This document shows positions 7,204-15,723 of a stretch of 30,567 nucleotides of DNA, one piece after another (the stretch's first letter is position 1; each line of letters opens with the position of its first letter). The stretch is from assembly GCA_021734725.1 (NCBI GenBank), contig JAIPIM010000006.1, forward strand, positions 1 through 30,567, written 5' to 3'. The notes beneath the pieces were generated by a model. That model was not told the origin of the DNA, made no database searches, and worked only from the letters and a program-made list of their open reading frames with translations. The position numbers and the translations under genes are program-made. The DNA comes from Minisyncoccota bacterium (GTDB lineage Bacteria > Verrucomicrobiota > Lentisphaeria > Oligosphaerales > MVZH01).

Positions 7204-8313
7204 TCACCACGCAGGATCGGCCAGTACGGCGTTTAGGGACGACAGCGAGGTTTGTCCGGGGACAAAGCGTGTGCCGACGTTGTCGCGTACAATGACAGCC
7301 TCGCCGTGGCCGCCCAAATCCCGCACCAGGTTTTCGGTCGCGCCGGCATGCAAAACGTTGTCTTTGATGACGCTGCTCCGCAGGTTCCGGCAGACAATTC
7401 CGAAGCGCGGCGACACCTCGCCTTTCGCGTGATCGTCCAGGCCCGCATTCAGGGTATTGCCGCAGAACGTCAAGCCGCGTACTCCGTCAAAGAAGACCTG
7501 CGACGAGGCGTACGGCTCGTCCGCGGGGCACCACTCCGGCTTACCGCTGCGATAGATAAGGTTACCCGTGGCCGCAATGACGGTGGCCGCAATGTCACCG
7601 CGCGGCCGGATCCAGAGTCCGGGGCCACCGGACCGGTCAATGTAGTTGCCGGTGATGTTGTAGTGCGTGCCGCCCTGGATCAACACCCCAGCCTCCCGAT
7701 TCCATTCCACGCGATTTCCCGTGAAGGTGATTGAAGCGTTTTCCTCGTACGCGCCAAACCCGGATTTCCCATTTCCGGAGAAGCAGTTATCCGCCACCAG
7801 CGCATCCCATCCGCGGATCCACAAACCGCATCCTCCGTTACGAATCGCCATGGACTGACGCACGAAAAATCCAAAGATGCGCCGCAACCGAATTCCATCT
7901 CCGGTAAAACGCCTGATGCAGCAACGCTCGATCCGGATCGTATCTTCCTCCCCATACTCTGCATTGTCCACGAGAATGCCGTGACTTTCGGCGCCGAGCT
8001 CCCGACCATCCAGGGAGAGACCCGTGAGCGTTGCCCCGATGGCACCGGTCAGATTCAGGAGACAGGACGAGCTTGCATCCACCAGCCGCAGCACCGCGCC
8101 ACCGAGTTCCCGGTAACTCCATCCGGCATCGCCGCGCACTTCCACGCGCGGGGGCACCCGCAGCATCGAACAACAATAAACCCCGCCCGGCACCGTCACG
8201 GCCCCCTGCGAGTCTGCCGCCGTATCCAGCGCTTTCTGAATGGCCGCCGTTGAATCGGTCCGACCATCGCCGACGGCCCCGAATTCCCGCACATCGAATG
8301 TACGCTGTTGCAT
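7204..8313 (-). CDS. Right-handed parallel beta-helix protein (pectate-lyase superfamily)
   Basis: A 369-residue protein. The N-terminus FDVREFGAVGDGRTDSTAAIQKALD is the hallmark of the PF12708 pectate-lyase/GH28-like superfamily. It is followed by repeated helix rungs rich in N-x-I/V and G-x-G-I-x-I (for example GFGAYEENASITFTGNRVEWN and GVLIQGGTHYNITGNYI). Proteins with this fold are polysaccharide lyases, hydrolases or epimerases. The ATG at 8313 is chosen because ggaagg lies 9 nt upstream; an ATG 7 codons earlier lacks a site. No signal peptide is visible, which is unusual for a secreted lyase and suggests an intracellular enzyme. It stands alone on the - strand, converging on the third oxidoreductase. 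Confidence 0.82.
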   Translation of the reverse strand: MQQRTFDVREFGAVGDGRTDSTAAIQKALDTAADSQGAVTVPGGVYCCSMLRVPPRVEVRGDAGWSYRELGGAVLRLVDASSSCLLNLTGAIGATLTGLSLDGRELGAESHGILVDNAEYGEEDTIRIERCCIRRFTGDGIRLRRIFGFFVRQSMAIRNGGCGLWIRGWDALVADNCFSGNGKSGFGAYEENASITFTGNRVEWNREAGVLIQGGTHYNITGNYIDRSGGPGLWIRPRGDIAATVIAATGNLIYRSGKPEWCPADEPYASSQVFFDGVRGLTFCGNTLNAGLDDHAKGEVSPRFGIVCRNLRSSVIKDNVLHAGATENLVRDLGGHGEAVIVRDNVGTRFVPGQTSLSSLNAVLADPAW

Positions 8314-8721
8314 CACTTCATCCCTTCCATGCACGCCCCGCCGATCCTTCTGGTCAGAGAAAAGTCCAGCAGTGGTTTTTATACTGATTCAGGTGATTGT
8401 TAAAAGATCTCTTTCGGACACAGTACAAAGAATATCGCGGGCGACTGATTGACGCAAGGGGATTGTGGTGGATTTGTTACGGTTTCCATTGTTTCGGATC
8501 ACAAGCGGTTGTGGAACGACCCCGGTTTCATTGAAATTCGTGCTCGACAGAGAGCTTGGCCGTTGATTTTCCGGTACGGACGATTGATACATCCCGTATC
8601 CCAATAAGGGGACCCTGCCGCGTTTGACCTCTCGGCACTGCACGCTATCTTCGAATACTGCAAGATGGGACGTACGCGAACATCGCCTTGAAACGTTCAG
8701 CACAAGAGGGAATCAAGTGAT
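8314..8721. other. 408-bp divergent intergenic region
   Basis: It separates the beta-helix gene (-) from the URO-D/SGNH pair (+). A 104-codon antisense frame (8389-8703) has no recognisable domain or ribosome binding site. The region holds the promoter candidate listed separately and presumably the beta-helix gene's promoter, which was not identified. Confidence 0.5.
8624..8651 (+). promoter_or_regulatory. Candidate sigma-70-type promoter for the URO-D/SGNH pair
   Basis: ttgacc at 8624-8629 and tatctt at 8646-8651 are separated by 16 nt, about 70 nt before the ATG at 8722. The match to consensus is moderate. Confidence 0.35.
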
Positions 8722-9798
8722 ATGAGTGACCCGCGATACGAGAGTTTCATGGGCAGAGGTCCTAAACGCATTGCGCACTGGGAGCATTGGTCAAACCCGG
8801 ATGCGGAAACATATCTCACGGGTATCGATTACTATGCTCACCCCCGCCGCTGTCGTCTCAGGCTGAAGGAGCTGTACCCGGCACTGGGCTTACCCATCCC
8901 CGAAACTGACGAGCCAAAACAGCGGCCCGAGGAGCAGACCGATCAAGGCAAGGGGCGGTGGGGCGATTCCTATCGCGATTACTGGCAGCAGGATGAGGCA
9001 AGTCACCGCTTTCATTCGCTGGATGACATGCTGCGCTTCAGTCCGCTGGAGCAAGGGGATTTCACTGGCTGGCATGTTGTCGTGGACGGTGATTTCCGAA
9101 GCGAAGATGTGATCTACGAGCGGTATAGGAGTAAGTTTCCCGCGGAATGGGGTGACCAGGCCCCGCCCGAATCAGCGGCAGACGCCGTGGGCTTTTACAA
9201 TACAATGTTTATGTGGCCGCTCTTGGTTTTCGGCTATGAAAACTTCCTGTCGATCTGCCTGGAGCCCGAGTTCGATCGGATCATGGAGGAGTTTGCGGAA
9301 ATCAACCGCCGCGTTTTTAGGGCCTTCGCCCGGCTGCCCGTGAACTTCGTGGTATGTCACGACGACATTGTGCTGTCCACCGGCCCCGTCTGCAGCCCGG
9401 ACTGGATGCATAAACACATTTTCCCGCGTTACGAGGAATTCTGGGATATCCTGAAACAGGCTGGCAAAGAAGTAATTTTTATGGTTGACGGATGCGTGGA
9501 TGCGTTCGTCGACGATGTCATGAGCTGCGGTGCCCGTGGAATTATCAGTGAACCGTTCACGGACTATAAGGCCATTGCAAAGCGGTATGAGAACTGTTTT
9601 ATCGCGGGCGAAGGGGACAATCGCGTGCTCATGCGCAACGATGCGGACGAGATCCGGGCTATGGTTGAATCCATGGCTGAAACCGGCCGCATGTCCGGCG
9701 GCTACATGATGTGCATCGGAAACCACATTCCGTTTAACGTCCCTGCCGAGGCGATCAAGCGGTATCTCGATCTCTCGGATGAGCTTGCATACAGATAA
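8722..9798 (+). CDS. Uroporphyrinogen decarboxylase-like protein (2 of 3)
   Basis: A 358-residue protein of the URO-D/corrinoid methyltransferase superfamily. The core reads VVCHDDIVLSTG (H213, D214, D215), then SPDWMHKHIFPRYEEFWDIL, AGKEVIFMVDG and a terminal IGNHIPFNVPAEAIKRYLDL. All these blocks recur in the third URO-D-like protein at 27735, so the two are close paralogues. The expected H-x-C-G of cobalamin methyltransferases is MVDG here, with neither His nor Cys. A real heme-pathway role is unlikely. An aagaggg element lies 11 nt before the ATG. The gene stop is followed at once by the SGNH hydrolase gene, indicating an operon of two. Confidence 0.82.
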   Translation: MSDPRYESFMGRGPKRIAHWEHWSNPDAETYLTGIDYYAHPRRCRLRLKELYPALGLPIPETDEPKQRPEEQTDQGKGRWGDSYRDYWQQDEASHRFHSLDDMLRFSPLEQGDFTGWHVVVDGDFRSEDVIYERYRSKFPAEWGDQAPPESAADAVGFYNTMFMWPLLVFGYENFLSICLEPEFDRIMEEFAEINRRVFRAFARLPVNFVVCHDDIVLSTGPVCSPDWMHKHIFPRYEEFWDILKQAGKEVIFMVDGCVDAFVDDVMSCGARGIISEPFTDYKAIAKRYENCFIAGEGDNRVLMRNDADEIRAMVESMAETGRMSGGYMMCIGNHIPFNVPAEAIKRYLDLSDELAYR

Positions 9799-9821
9799 TG
9801 GAACGCATGAAAGGAACAGAT

Positions 9822-10424
9822 ATGCCCCATCGTGAACACATTGAATGGCTGGATGTATGGGTTGAGGCAGCGGAAGAACCGAGTGTTTCGCGCGTACTTC
9901 TGGTGGGCGATTCGATTACGCGCTCGTATTATCCACATGTTAATGACCGGCTGAAAGAAACGTTTGCATGCGCACGCCTCGCAACCTCTAAATGCGTGAG
10001 TGACCCGCTGTTCTTGAAAGAATTGAAGCTTGTTCTGGACGAGTACGAGTTCAGCATCGTTCATTTCAACAACGGACTTCACGGGTGGGATTACAATGAA
10101 GACGCCTACGCTTCGGGGCTGGCACGCACACTTGATGCTTTATGTGCCCACTCCGCGACCGGCACGATAATCTGGGGCAGTACAACGCCTGTCCGCCAAA
10201 AAGGCGCGCTGGAAAAGCTCGATGCCAAGACTGACCGGGTCCGGGAACGCAATCGTATCGCGGCTACACTTGCCGACAGCCGAGGCATCCCGGTCAACGA
10301 TCTTTTCAACGCCGCCGTAAAACATCCCGAATACTTTGCGGAGGACGGCGTACACTTCGGTGAGGCGGGACAGGCGGTGCTGGGGAACCTTGTCGCCGAA
10401 GCCATACTTGCCGCGGCGGGTTGA
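9822..10424 (+). CDS. SGNH/GDSL-type hydrolase (esterase-like)
   Basis: A 200-residue protein with all SGNH blocks. Block I is VLLVGDSITRS with the nucleophile Ser31, the block III Asn is in HFNNGLHGWD (N83/N84), and block V is DGVHFGEAG with D175 and H178. These enzymes remove acyl groups such as acetate from carbohydrates or lipids. The start at 9822 is supported by aaagga at 9810-9815, 6 nt away; an earlier in-frame ATG at 9798 overlaps the preceding stop codon and would couple translation. No signal peptide is visible, so it probably deacylates an internalised sugar or a cytoplasmic intermediate. It is the downstream partner of the URO-D-like gene. Confidence 0.88.
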   Translation: MPHREHIEWLDVWVEAAEEPSVSRVLLVGDSITRSYYPHVNDRLKETFACARLATSKCVSDPLFLKELKLVLDEYEFSIVHFNNGLHGWDYNEDAYASGLARTLDALCAHSATGTIIWGSTTPVRQKGALEKLDAKTDRVRERNRIAATLADSRGIPVNDLFNAAVKHPEYFAEDGVHFGEAGQAVLGNLVAEAILAAAG

Positions 10425-10673
10425 ACGGGCGCTCAGGCTCACGCCCATCGAAATCGTCCGCTCTTGTTCACCCGTTGAAGGGGCAACGGTGAGTGAGGTG
10501 CCATACCCGATGCGGAACAACACAGGATTGTTGCCTCAGTGCACGAAAGCGTTAAAACGAATAGCCTCGCACGGACGATTCTTGCTAACGCATGTATTAT
10601 CCATCTTTGTACTGCCATCACCCTCATGGCAAGATACTTCCATACGTACGTCCCCATCAAGGCCACATGTATT

Positions 10674-11624
10674 TCAGTTTTTTGCATCAAGACCTGCCTT
10701 CATATCCTCTGGCATTGGCGCTTCGAAATGCATCGTCTCCCCAGTCCGCGGATGCCTGAAGCGCAATTCGCGTGCATGCAGTGCCTGCCGAGGCATGCGC
10801 AGTCGCGTGCGGTCGTCCGCGCTCAGGGATCCCTCGATAAAGCGGATGAACATCGATTCATCGACACCATAAAGTTTATCGCCGACAACTGGGAATCCCT
10901 GTGCGCACAGTGAAGCGCGTATCTGATGGAACCGACCCGTGCGTGGTTTGGCTTCCACCAGCGACAGTGGTCCGAGGGACTCCAAGCGGCGGAAATCGGT
11001 CCAGGCATAGGATTCGGCCGCCTCGCGACCTGGCTTGTGGGGGGCGACCGTCCGTTTCTTACGTACCGCGCTGCCAGGATCCCGTATCAGGTTGCCTTCA
11101 ATACATAGCTCGTTGGGAAACGTTCCTTCGACAAGTACCCAATAGATTTTCTCCACTTCGCCCTTTTCGAATTGTGCGCCCAGGTTACGCGCCGCGGCGG
11201 CTGATTGCGCCACGAGTACCAGCCCCGATGTCTCGCGATCGAGGCGATGCACAAAACGAATCGTTTCTTTGCCTTGGTCGCGGCGCAGCAGGGCCCACAG
11301 CGTATGCTCGAAAAAGCGCCCAGCCGGATGACAGGGGAGGTTGCCGGGTTTATCGATTACCAGCAGTGATTCGTCTTCGTACAGGATGTCGTAGCGTTCG
11401 ATGACCGGCGGTTCAGCGATGGTTCTCGGCAGGTATGCAAGGCGGTCGCCCGCGACGAGCGCTTGGGTTGAGTCGGCCGCCTCGCCGTTCACCTTTACAC
11501 AGTCTTCGCGGATCAGCTGCAACCACTCCTGGCGGGAATGATAGGTAAACCGGCGGGTGAGAAGGTCGATCACGCGGGTACCCTGGTCATCGGGCCCAAT
11601 ACAGATCTCGGCACGACGTATCAT
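10674..11624 (-). CDS. RluA-family 23S rRNA/tRNA pseudouridine synthase
   Basis: A 316-residue protein. It has an N-terminal S4-like RNA-binding segment (TYHSRQEWLQLIREDCVKVNGE, residues 27-48), then the RluA catalytic domain starting LYEDESLLVIDKPG. The signature HRLDRETSG is at 126-134, with catalytic Asp129. PRTGRFHQIR and FPVVGDKLYG are the usual later blocks. It isomerises uridine in structured RNA, acting in the cytoplasm; RluA, RluC and RluD cannot be told apart from sequence alone. The ATG at 11624 was chosen; a TTG 10 codons upstream is possible. No Shine-Dalgarno is evident at either. Confidence 0.9.
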   Translation of the reverse strand: MIRRAEICIGPDDQGTRVIDLLTRRFTYHSRQEWLQLIREDCVKVNGEAADSTQALVAGDRLAYLPRTIAEPPVIERYDILYEDESLLVIDKPGNLPCHPAGRFFEHTLWALLRRDQGKETIRFVHRLDRETSGLVLVAQSAAAARNLGAQFEKGEVEKIYWVLVEGTFPNELCIEGNLIRDPGSAVRKKRTVAPHKPGREAAESYAWTDFRRLESLGPLSLVEAKPRTGRFHQIRASLCAQGFPVVGDKLYGVDESMFIRFIEGSLSADDRTRLRMPRQALHARELRFRHPRTGETMHFEAPMPEDMKAGLDAKN

Positions 11625-11799
11625 AGGTGGAATAGACACCCGAATTGGGCTCAATGGCCTACCATGTATACTCAGTTTTTATACTTTGTACGAGGACATT
11701 CTGGACGGCCATCGTCCCGGACGGGGTTGGTCTCTCTCGGCGATGCGCCGCATCGACCACACAACGCCCTTTGAGCCTTCGAGTGGTGAATAATGCAGG

Positions 11800-12390
11800 C
11801 TAGCGTCCGGTGCCGATGAGGAATTCCACGCGGCGATTTTGGGCGTGCTGTTTTTCCATGGTGGCATCCGGTACGGCCGGTTGTTCTTCGCCATAACTGA
11901 CTGTGTCAATACGGTCTTCGGCGATGCCTAAATTGACCAGATAATCCCTGACAACCAGTGCTCTGCGTTCGCCGAGGGCGCGGTTGTATTCATCGCTGCC
12001 GCGTTCATCGCAGTGCCCTTCCACGACCACGTAGTAGTTTGGGTGTTCCTTCAGGTAATCGGCCAGGGTTTCGATTTTCGGTCGCTGGCTGGCGCCGATT
12101 GTCGCTCGGTCGTAGGCAAAATAAACGGCTACGCCTTCCCATCGTTTTTCCTGTGCGGCGGCGGCTTGATGTTCGGTCGCTACAGGTGCTGTAAGGTCTT
12201 GCCATTCACCAGGTTCCGGCCATTCTATATCCGTGCCGGCTGCGTCCGTTACCGCACCCGGTTCGCGCACTCGCGGTTCAGGGATGTTTTTATAGCCTTC
12301 TCCGATCTTCGGTGTTCTGCATCCGCTCAGCAATGCCACTGCTGCCATTGCCGACACTGTTACTACCAACGCAAACCGTCTGCTGATCAT
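11800..12390 (-). CDS. pal: Peptidoglycan-associated lipoprotein (Pal/OmpA C-terminal domain)
   Basis: A 196-residue protein with a lipoprotein signal: MISRRF, a hydrophobic stretch, and lipobox LLSGC with lipidated Cys24. A low-complexity Pro/Glu linker follows, then an OmpA-like domain. Key parts are VYFAYDRATI, VVVEGHCDERGSDEYNRALGE (peptidoglycan-binding Asp and Arg positions), RI.TVSYGEEQP and NRRVEFLI. It should sit in the outer membrane facing the periplasm and bind the diaminopimelate peptide of peptidoglycan, as part of the Tol-Pal system or a relative. The start is set by aaggaagg just upstream of the ATG. No tol genes are next to it. It implies a Gram-negative envelope. Confidence 0.9.
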   Translation of the reverse strand: MISRRFALVVTVSAMAAVALLSGCRTPKIGEGYKNIPEPRVREPGAVTDAAGTDIEWPEPGEWQDLTAPVATEHQAAAAQEKRWEGVAVYFAYDRATIGASQRPKIETLADYLKEHPNYYVVVEGHCDERGSDEYNRALGERRALVVRDYLVNLGIAEDRIDTVSYGEEQPAVPDATMEKQHAQNRRVEFLIGTGR

Positions 12391-12442
12391 GATACCTTCC
12401 TTAATTTTCACGTACCCTACCGGTGCAAGACCCAACACATTC

Positions 12443-12470
12443 CGTATACAAGGTTAAAGTAAGTATACAA
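12443..12470 (-). promoter_or_regulatory. Weak candidate promoter for pal
   Basis: On the - strand ttgtat (12470-12465) and tatacg (12448-12443) are 16 nt apart, about 55 nt before the pal ATG. The same bases contain a direct repeat of gtatacaa (12444-12451 and 12463-12470), which could instead be an operator. Weak evidence. Confidence 0.25.
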
Positions 12471-12561
12471 AAAAAAAGACTGTATGCAACCCTTCGAATC
12501 TGGTATTTAGTGTAATTCTCTTTATGTTGAGGTTATTTAGTCCTCACACTTTTTTCAAGAC

Positions 12562-15500
12562 ATGACTTCTTTGCTTCGCAAGCTTCCATGGCGGCACGTC
12601 CATGTAATCGGGGTCGGCGGCGTCGGTACGTCCGGCCTGGCTACTATCCTTATGGATTGCGGCGTTCGCGTATCCGGTTCAGACAGCACATCCAGCACGG
12701 CGTTTCAACGCTTGCAGGCGCGCGGAGCGGACGTGCACCTTGACCATAGCGCCGAGTACGTGGGCAATGCGGACGCAGTGGTTTATTCGAGTGCCGTTTC
12801 GCCCGACAACGTGGAGCGCATGGAAGCGGAGCGCAAAGGGATCCCTTGCTGGCGGCGTGGCGAGTTTTTGGCGGAGTTGGCGACATTCTATCCGACCGTC
12901 ATCGCGGTCGGCGGGTCTCACGGCAAAACGACGACCACGGCCATGATTGCTCACATTCTTCGCGAGTCGGGGTTGAGCCCCGGTTTTCTGGTTGGTGGTG
13001 AGCTTGGCCACTGGTCCGCGCCGGCTGGCGGCGGCGCTGGTCGTATCCTGGTCACCGAGGTCGACGAAAGTGACGGGACGCAGGCCTCGATGAAGAGCGC
13101 CATTGCCGTTATCTTGAACATTGAAGACGATCACAGCTGGGGGCTCGGTGGCATAGAGCAACTGGAGACGTGCTTTCGCCACTTTGCGGAGGGTGCGCGG
13201 AGCGTGGTCACGTGGGACGCACCGAAGACACGGGAGATACTGGGCGCTCACGCCGATGTTTGTTTTTTGTCAGATGATGCACTTCCAGAGGGCTTAACCC
13301 TCCGTGTTCCCGGTGGATACAATCGGATCAATGCAACGTTAGCGGTTGCTGCCGCGCAACGGGTGGGGGTCTGCACGAGGGATGCGATTGAGGCGTTGCG
13401 GACATTTGAGGGAGTTGGCCGTCGCATGACCGCGCATTACACTTCCCCGGACGGGCGTATCACGGTGATAGAAGACTATGCGCATCACCCCACCGAGTTG
13501 GCTGGCGCCATGGATACGTTTCGCGAGGAGTACCGGGGCTGCCGATTGATTGCCGTTTTTCAGCCGCATCGATTCGAGCGTGTCAAGCGATACGCGGATG
13601 CCTTTGCCGACTTGCTGTCGAACGCGGACGAGGTCATGGTGGTACGTCCTTTCGCCGCATGGGTCAAAGACGCATCCGTTGCGGATCCACGCAGTCTGGT
13701 TGACAAGATTACGGGTGTGCCTTCCCGCTACTGGGACGGATCGTTTGACGACTTGGCTGACGTGCTGGCGACGTCGGCGCTTGAGCACTCGGGACGTACC
13801 GTTATCGCAATCATCGGCGCCGGAGATGTTACCAATGTCATTGCGCCTCTGCGTGACTGTTTGGCAGGCGCCTGTCTGGATGCGGCTCGGGACCTATTGA
13901 CGGCGCACCTTCCTGCCTTGGTTGTGCATCGGGACCGGGCATGGGGCGAGTGCACTACCTTGGGGATCGGGACGGCGCGTCCGTTGATTGCGGAACCTTC
14001 ATCGGAAGACGAGCTGGAAGAAGTGTTATCCACTGCCGGGGAATTGGATCTGCCGATTTTTGTACTGGGTAACGGCAGTAACGCGCTCGGGTCGGATGCG
14101 ACAATACCGGCATTGGTTATACGTCTTTCTCGCGGTTTTTTCACTGACATTCAGGAAACGGGTGGCGGGTGGCGAGTGGGTGCCGGCGTCTCGCTGACGG
14201 CGTTCCTGTTGCGATTGCTGGAGAAGGGGGGGCTTGCGCCGGCGGCGAGTGGTTTGGCATGGGTTCCGGGGACCGTGGGTGGTGCCTTGCGCATGAACGC
14301 AGGGGCAGACGGTGCGGCAATCGGCCCTCTTGTTCGGCGGGTTCGCGGCATACGGCGTGATGGACGTATGTGGGAGGCCTCCGGGGATTCCATCCAATGG
14401 TTGTATCGCGCCACGGACATACCGAACGATGTCATTATCACTGAAGCGCTGTTTAAATTTTCGGGTTCGCACGATCCCGGCCAAGCGCGCCGGGCATATC
14501 GTGAGTTTGGCGAACGCCGGAGTGCGAGTCAGCCGACGGGACATACGGCGGGATCAGTATTTCGGAATGCAGGGTCCGTGTCCGCCGGGGAACTGCTGGA
14601 CCGCGCGGGTTGCAAGGGGCTGCGGCGCGGCGGTTGTTGCGTCAGTACCAGGCATGCGAATGTGGTTGTCAACGACGGTAACGCATCGGAATCCGATGTC
14701 ATCATGCTTGCGCAACAGATGCAACGCCGTGTGTTTGACGCGACAGGTGTTCGCCTGGTCCCTGAAGTTATCGCGACCAACCCTGAAAGTGCGGCAAAAC
14801 TTTCGTCGGCTTTACCGCCAGTCAACGTATGTGTTCTCAAAGGCGGGCCTTCATCCGAACGCGAGGTCTCGTTATGTTCAGGAGCCGCGGTAGCCGGGGC
14901 GTTGCGCGAGGCGGGCTACGCCGTCGATGAAATCGATATTACCGCTCCTGAACTGCCGGTTCTGGCGCCTGGCACGGACGTTGTGTTTCCCGCGCTTCAC
15001 GGGGCCTTTGGCGAAGATGGCGGCGTACAGCGTTTGCTCGAGCAGCGTGGATTACCCTTCGTGGGCAGTCGGGCCGGGGCAAGTCAGGTGATTATGTCGA
15101 AAGTACTGTCCAAGGAGATTTTTGACGAGCACGGTATACCGACTCCGGCGTACGTGGTTATTGACGATCTGGAGGCGCCCGTGCCCGCGGACCTGACATT
15201 CCCGTTGGTTGTCAAGCCCGACAAGCAGGGATCGACCGTGGGGATAACGCGTTTGAGCAAGCCCTCCGGGTGGTGGCGGCGCGCTCTACGGAAAGCATTT
15301 GAGTGCGATGGCAAAGTTATTGTCGAACAATTTGTGGCCGGGACCGAAATTACGGTGGGCGTGCTTGACGGTACCCCTTTGCCGGTGATTGAAATTGTCC
15401 CCCCCCAGGATCGCATGTTTGATTTCGATGCCAAGTACGATCATCGGCATGGGCATACCCATTATTTCTGTCCTCCGCGCACCGTTCCGGTTGAATACCA

Positions 15501-15720
15501 GGAGGCAGCGCGGGAGGTGGCTCTCAAAGTATACCGTGTTCTGGATGCCAAGGATATGTTGCGTGTCGATATTATTATGGGGGCGGACGGCACGCCCTGG
15601 GTTTTGGAGGCCAACAGTATCCCCGGTTTCACCGCCACCAGTTTATTACCGAAGGCCGCGCGCGCCACGGGAATGTCTTTCCCAGAACTGTGCGCGCGGC
15701 TGGTGAAAATGAACATGTGA
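12562..15720 (+). CDS. murC-murB-ddl: Trifunctional MurC-MurB-Ddl fusion (peptidoglycan precursor synthesis)
   Basis: A 1052-residue protein with three full enzymes in one frame. Residues 10-437 are MurC (UDP-MurNAc:L-Ala ligase): HVIGVGGVGTSG, ATP loop GGSHGKTTTT at 117-126, DYAHHPTE at 305-312. Residues 438-745 are MurB (UDP-GlcNAc-enolpyruvate reductase): FAD block VPGTVGGALRMNAGADG, LYRATD, catalytic Ser in AGSVFRNAG (about 665) and Glu in VRLVPEV. Residues 753-1052 are Ddl (D-Ala-D-Ala ligase): SEREVSLCSG, ALHGAFGEDGGVQ, FDFDAKYD and LEANSIPGFTATSLLP. The order copies the murC-murB-ddlB order of dcw clusters. MurC-Ddl fusions are known in Chlamydiae. No stop, frameshift or missing block is seen. 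ispH follows after 3 nt. Confidence 0.95.
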   Translation: MTSLLRKLPWRHVHVIGVGGVGTSGLATILMDCGVRVSGSDSTSSTAFQRLQARGADVHLDHSAEYVGNADAVVYSSAVSPDNVERMEAERKGIPCWRRGEFLAELATFYPTVIAVGGSHGKTTTTAMIAHILRESGLSPGFLVGGELGHWSAPAGGGAGRILVTEVDESDGTQASMKSAIAVILNIEDDHSWGLGGIEQLETCFRHFAEGARSVVTWDAPKTREILGAHADVCFLSDDALPEGLTLRVPGGYNRINATLAVAAAQRVGVCTRDAIEALRTFEGVGRRMTAHYTSPDGRITVIEDYAHHPTELAGAMDTFREEYRGCRLIAVFQPHRFERVKRYADAFADLLSNADEVMVVRPFAAWVKDASVADPRSLVDKITGVPSRYWDGSFDDLADVLATSALEHSGRTVIAIIGAGDVTNVIAPLRDCLAGACLDAARDLLTAHLPALVVHRDRAWGECTTLGIGTARPLIAEPSSEDELEEVLSTAGELDLPIFVLGNGSNALGSDATIPALVIRLSRGFFTDIQETGGGWRVGAGVSLTAFLLRLLEKGGLAPAASGLAWVPGTVGGALRMNAGADGAAIGPLVRRVRGIRRDGRMWEASGDSIQWLYRATDIPNDVIITEALFKFSGSHDPGQARRAYREFGERRSASQPTGHTAGSVFRNAGSVSAGELLDRAGCKGLRRGGCCVSTRHANVVVNDGNASESDVIMLAQQMQRRVFDATGVRLVPEVIATNPESAAKLSSALPPVNVCVLKGGPSSEREVSLCSGAAVAGALREAGYAVDEIDITAPELPVLAPGTDVVFPALHGAFGEDGGVQRLLEQRGLPFVGSRAGASQVIMSKVLSKEIFDEHGIPTPAYVVIDDLEAPVPADLTFPLVVKPDKQGSTVGITRLSKPSGWWRRALRKAFECDGKVIVEQFVAGTEITVGVLDGTPLPVIEIVPPQDRMFDFDAKYDHRHGHTHYFCPPRTVPVEYQEAAREVALKVYRVLDAKDMLRVDIIMGADGTPWVLEANSIPGFTATSLLPKAARATGMSFPELCARLVKMNM

Positions 15721-15723
15721 CTC

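Noticed and set aside
8389..8703. 104-codon - strand frame in the intergenic region
   Set aside because: No ribosome site, no domain, and no coding character seen.
10468..10492. tcacccgttg ... caacggtga hairpin after the SGNH gene
   Set aside because: The stem has a bulge and no T-run follows, so a terminator is not supported.
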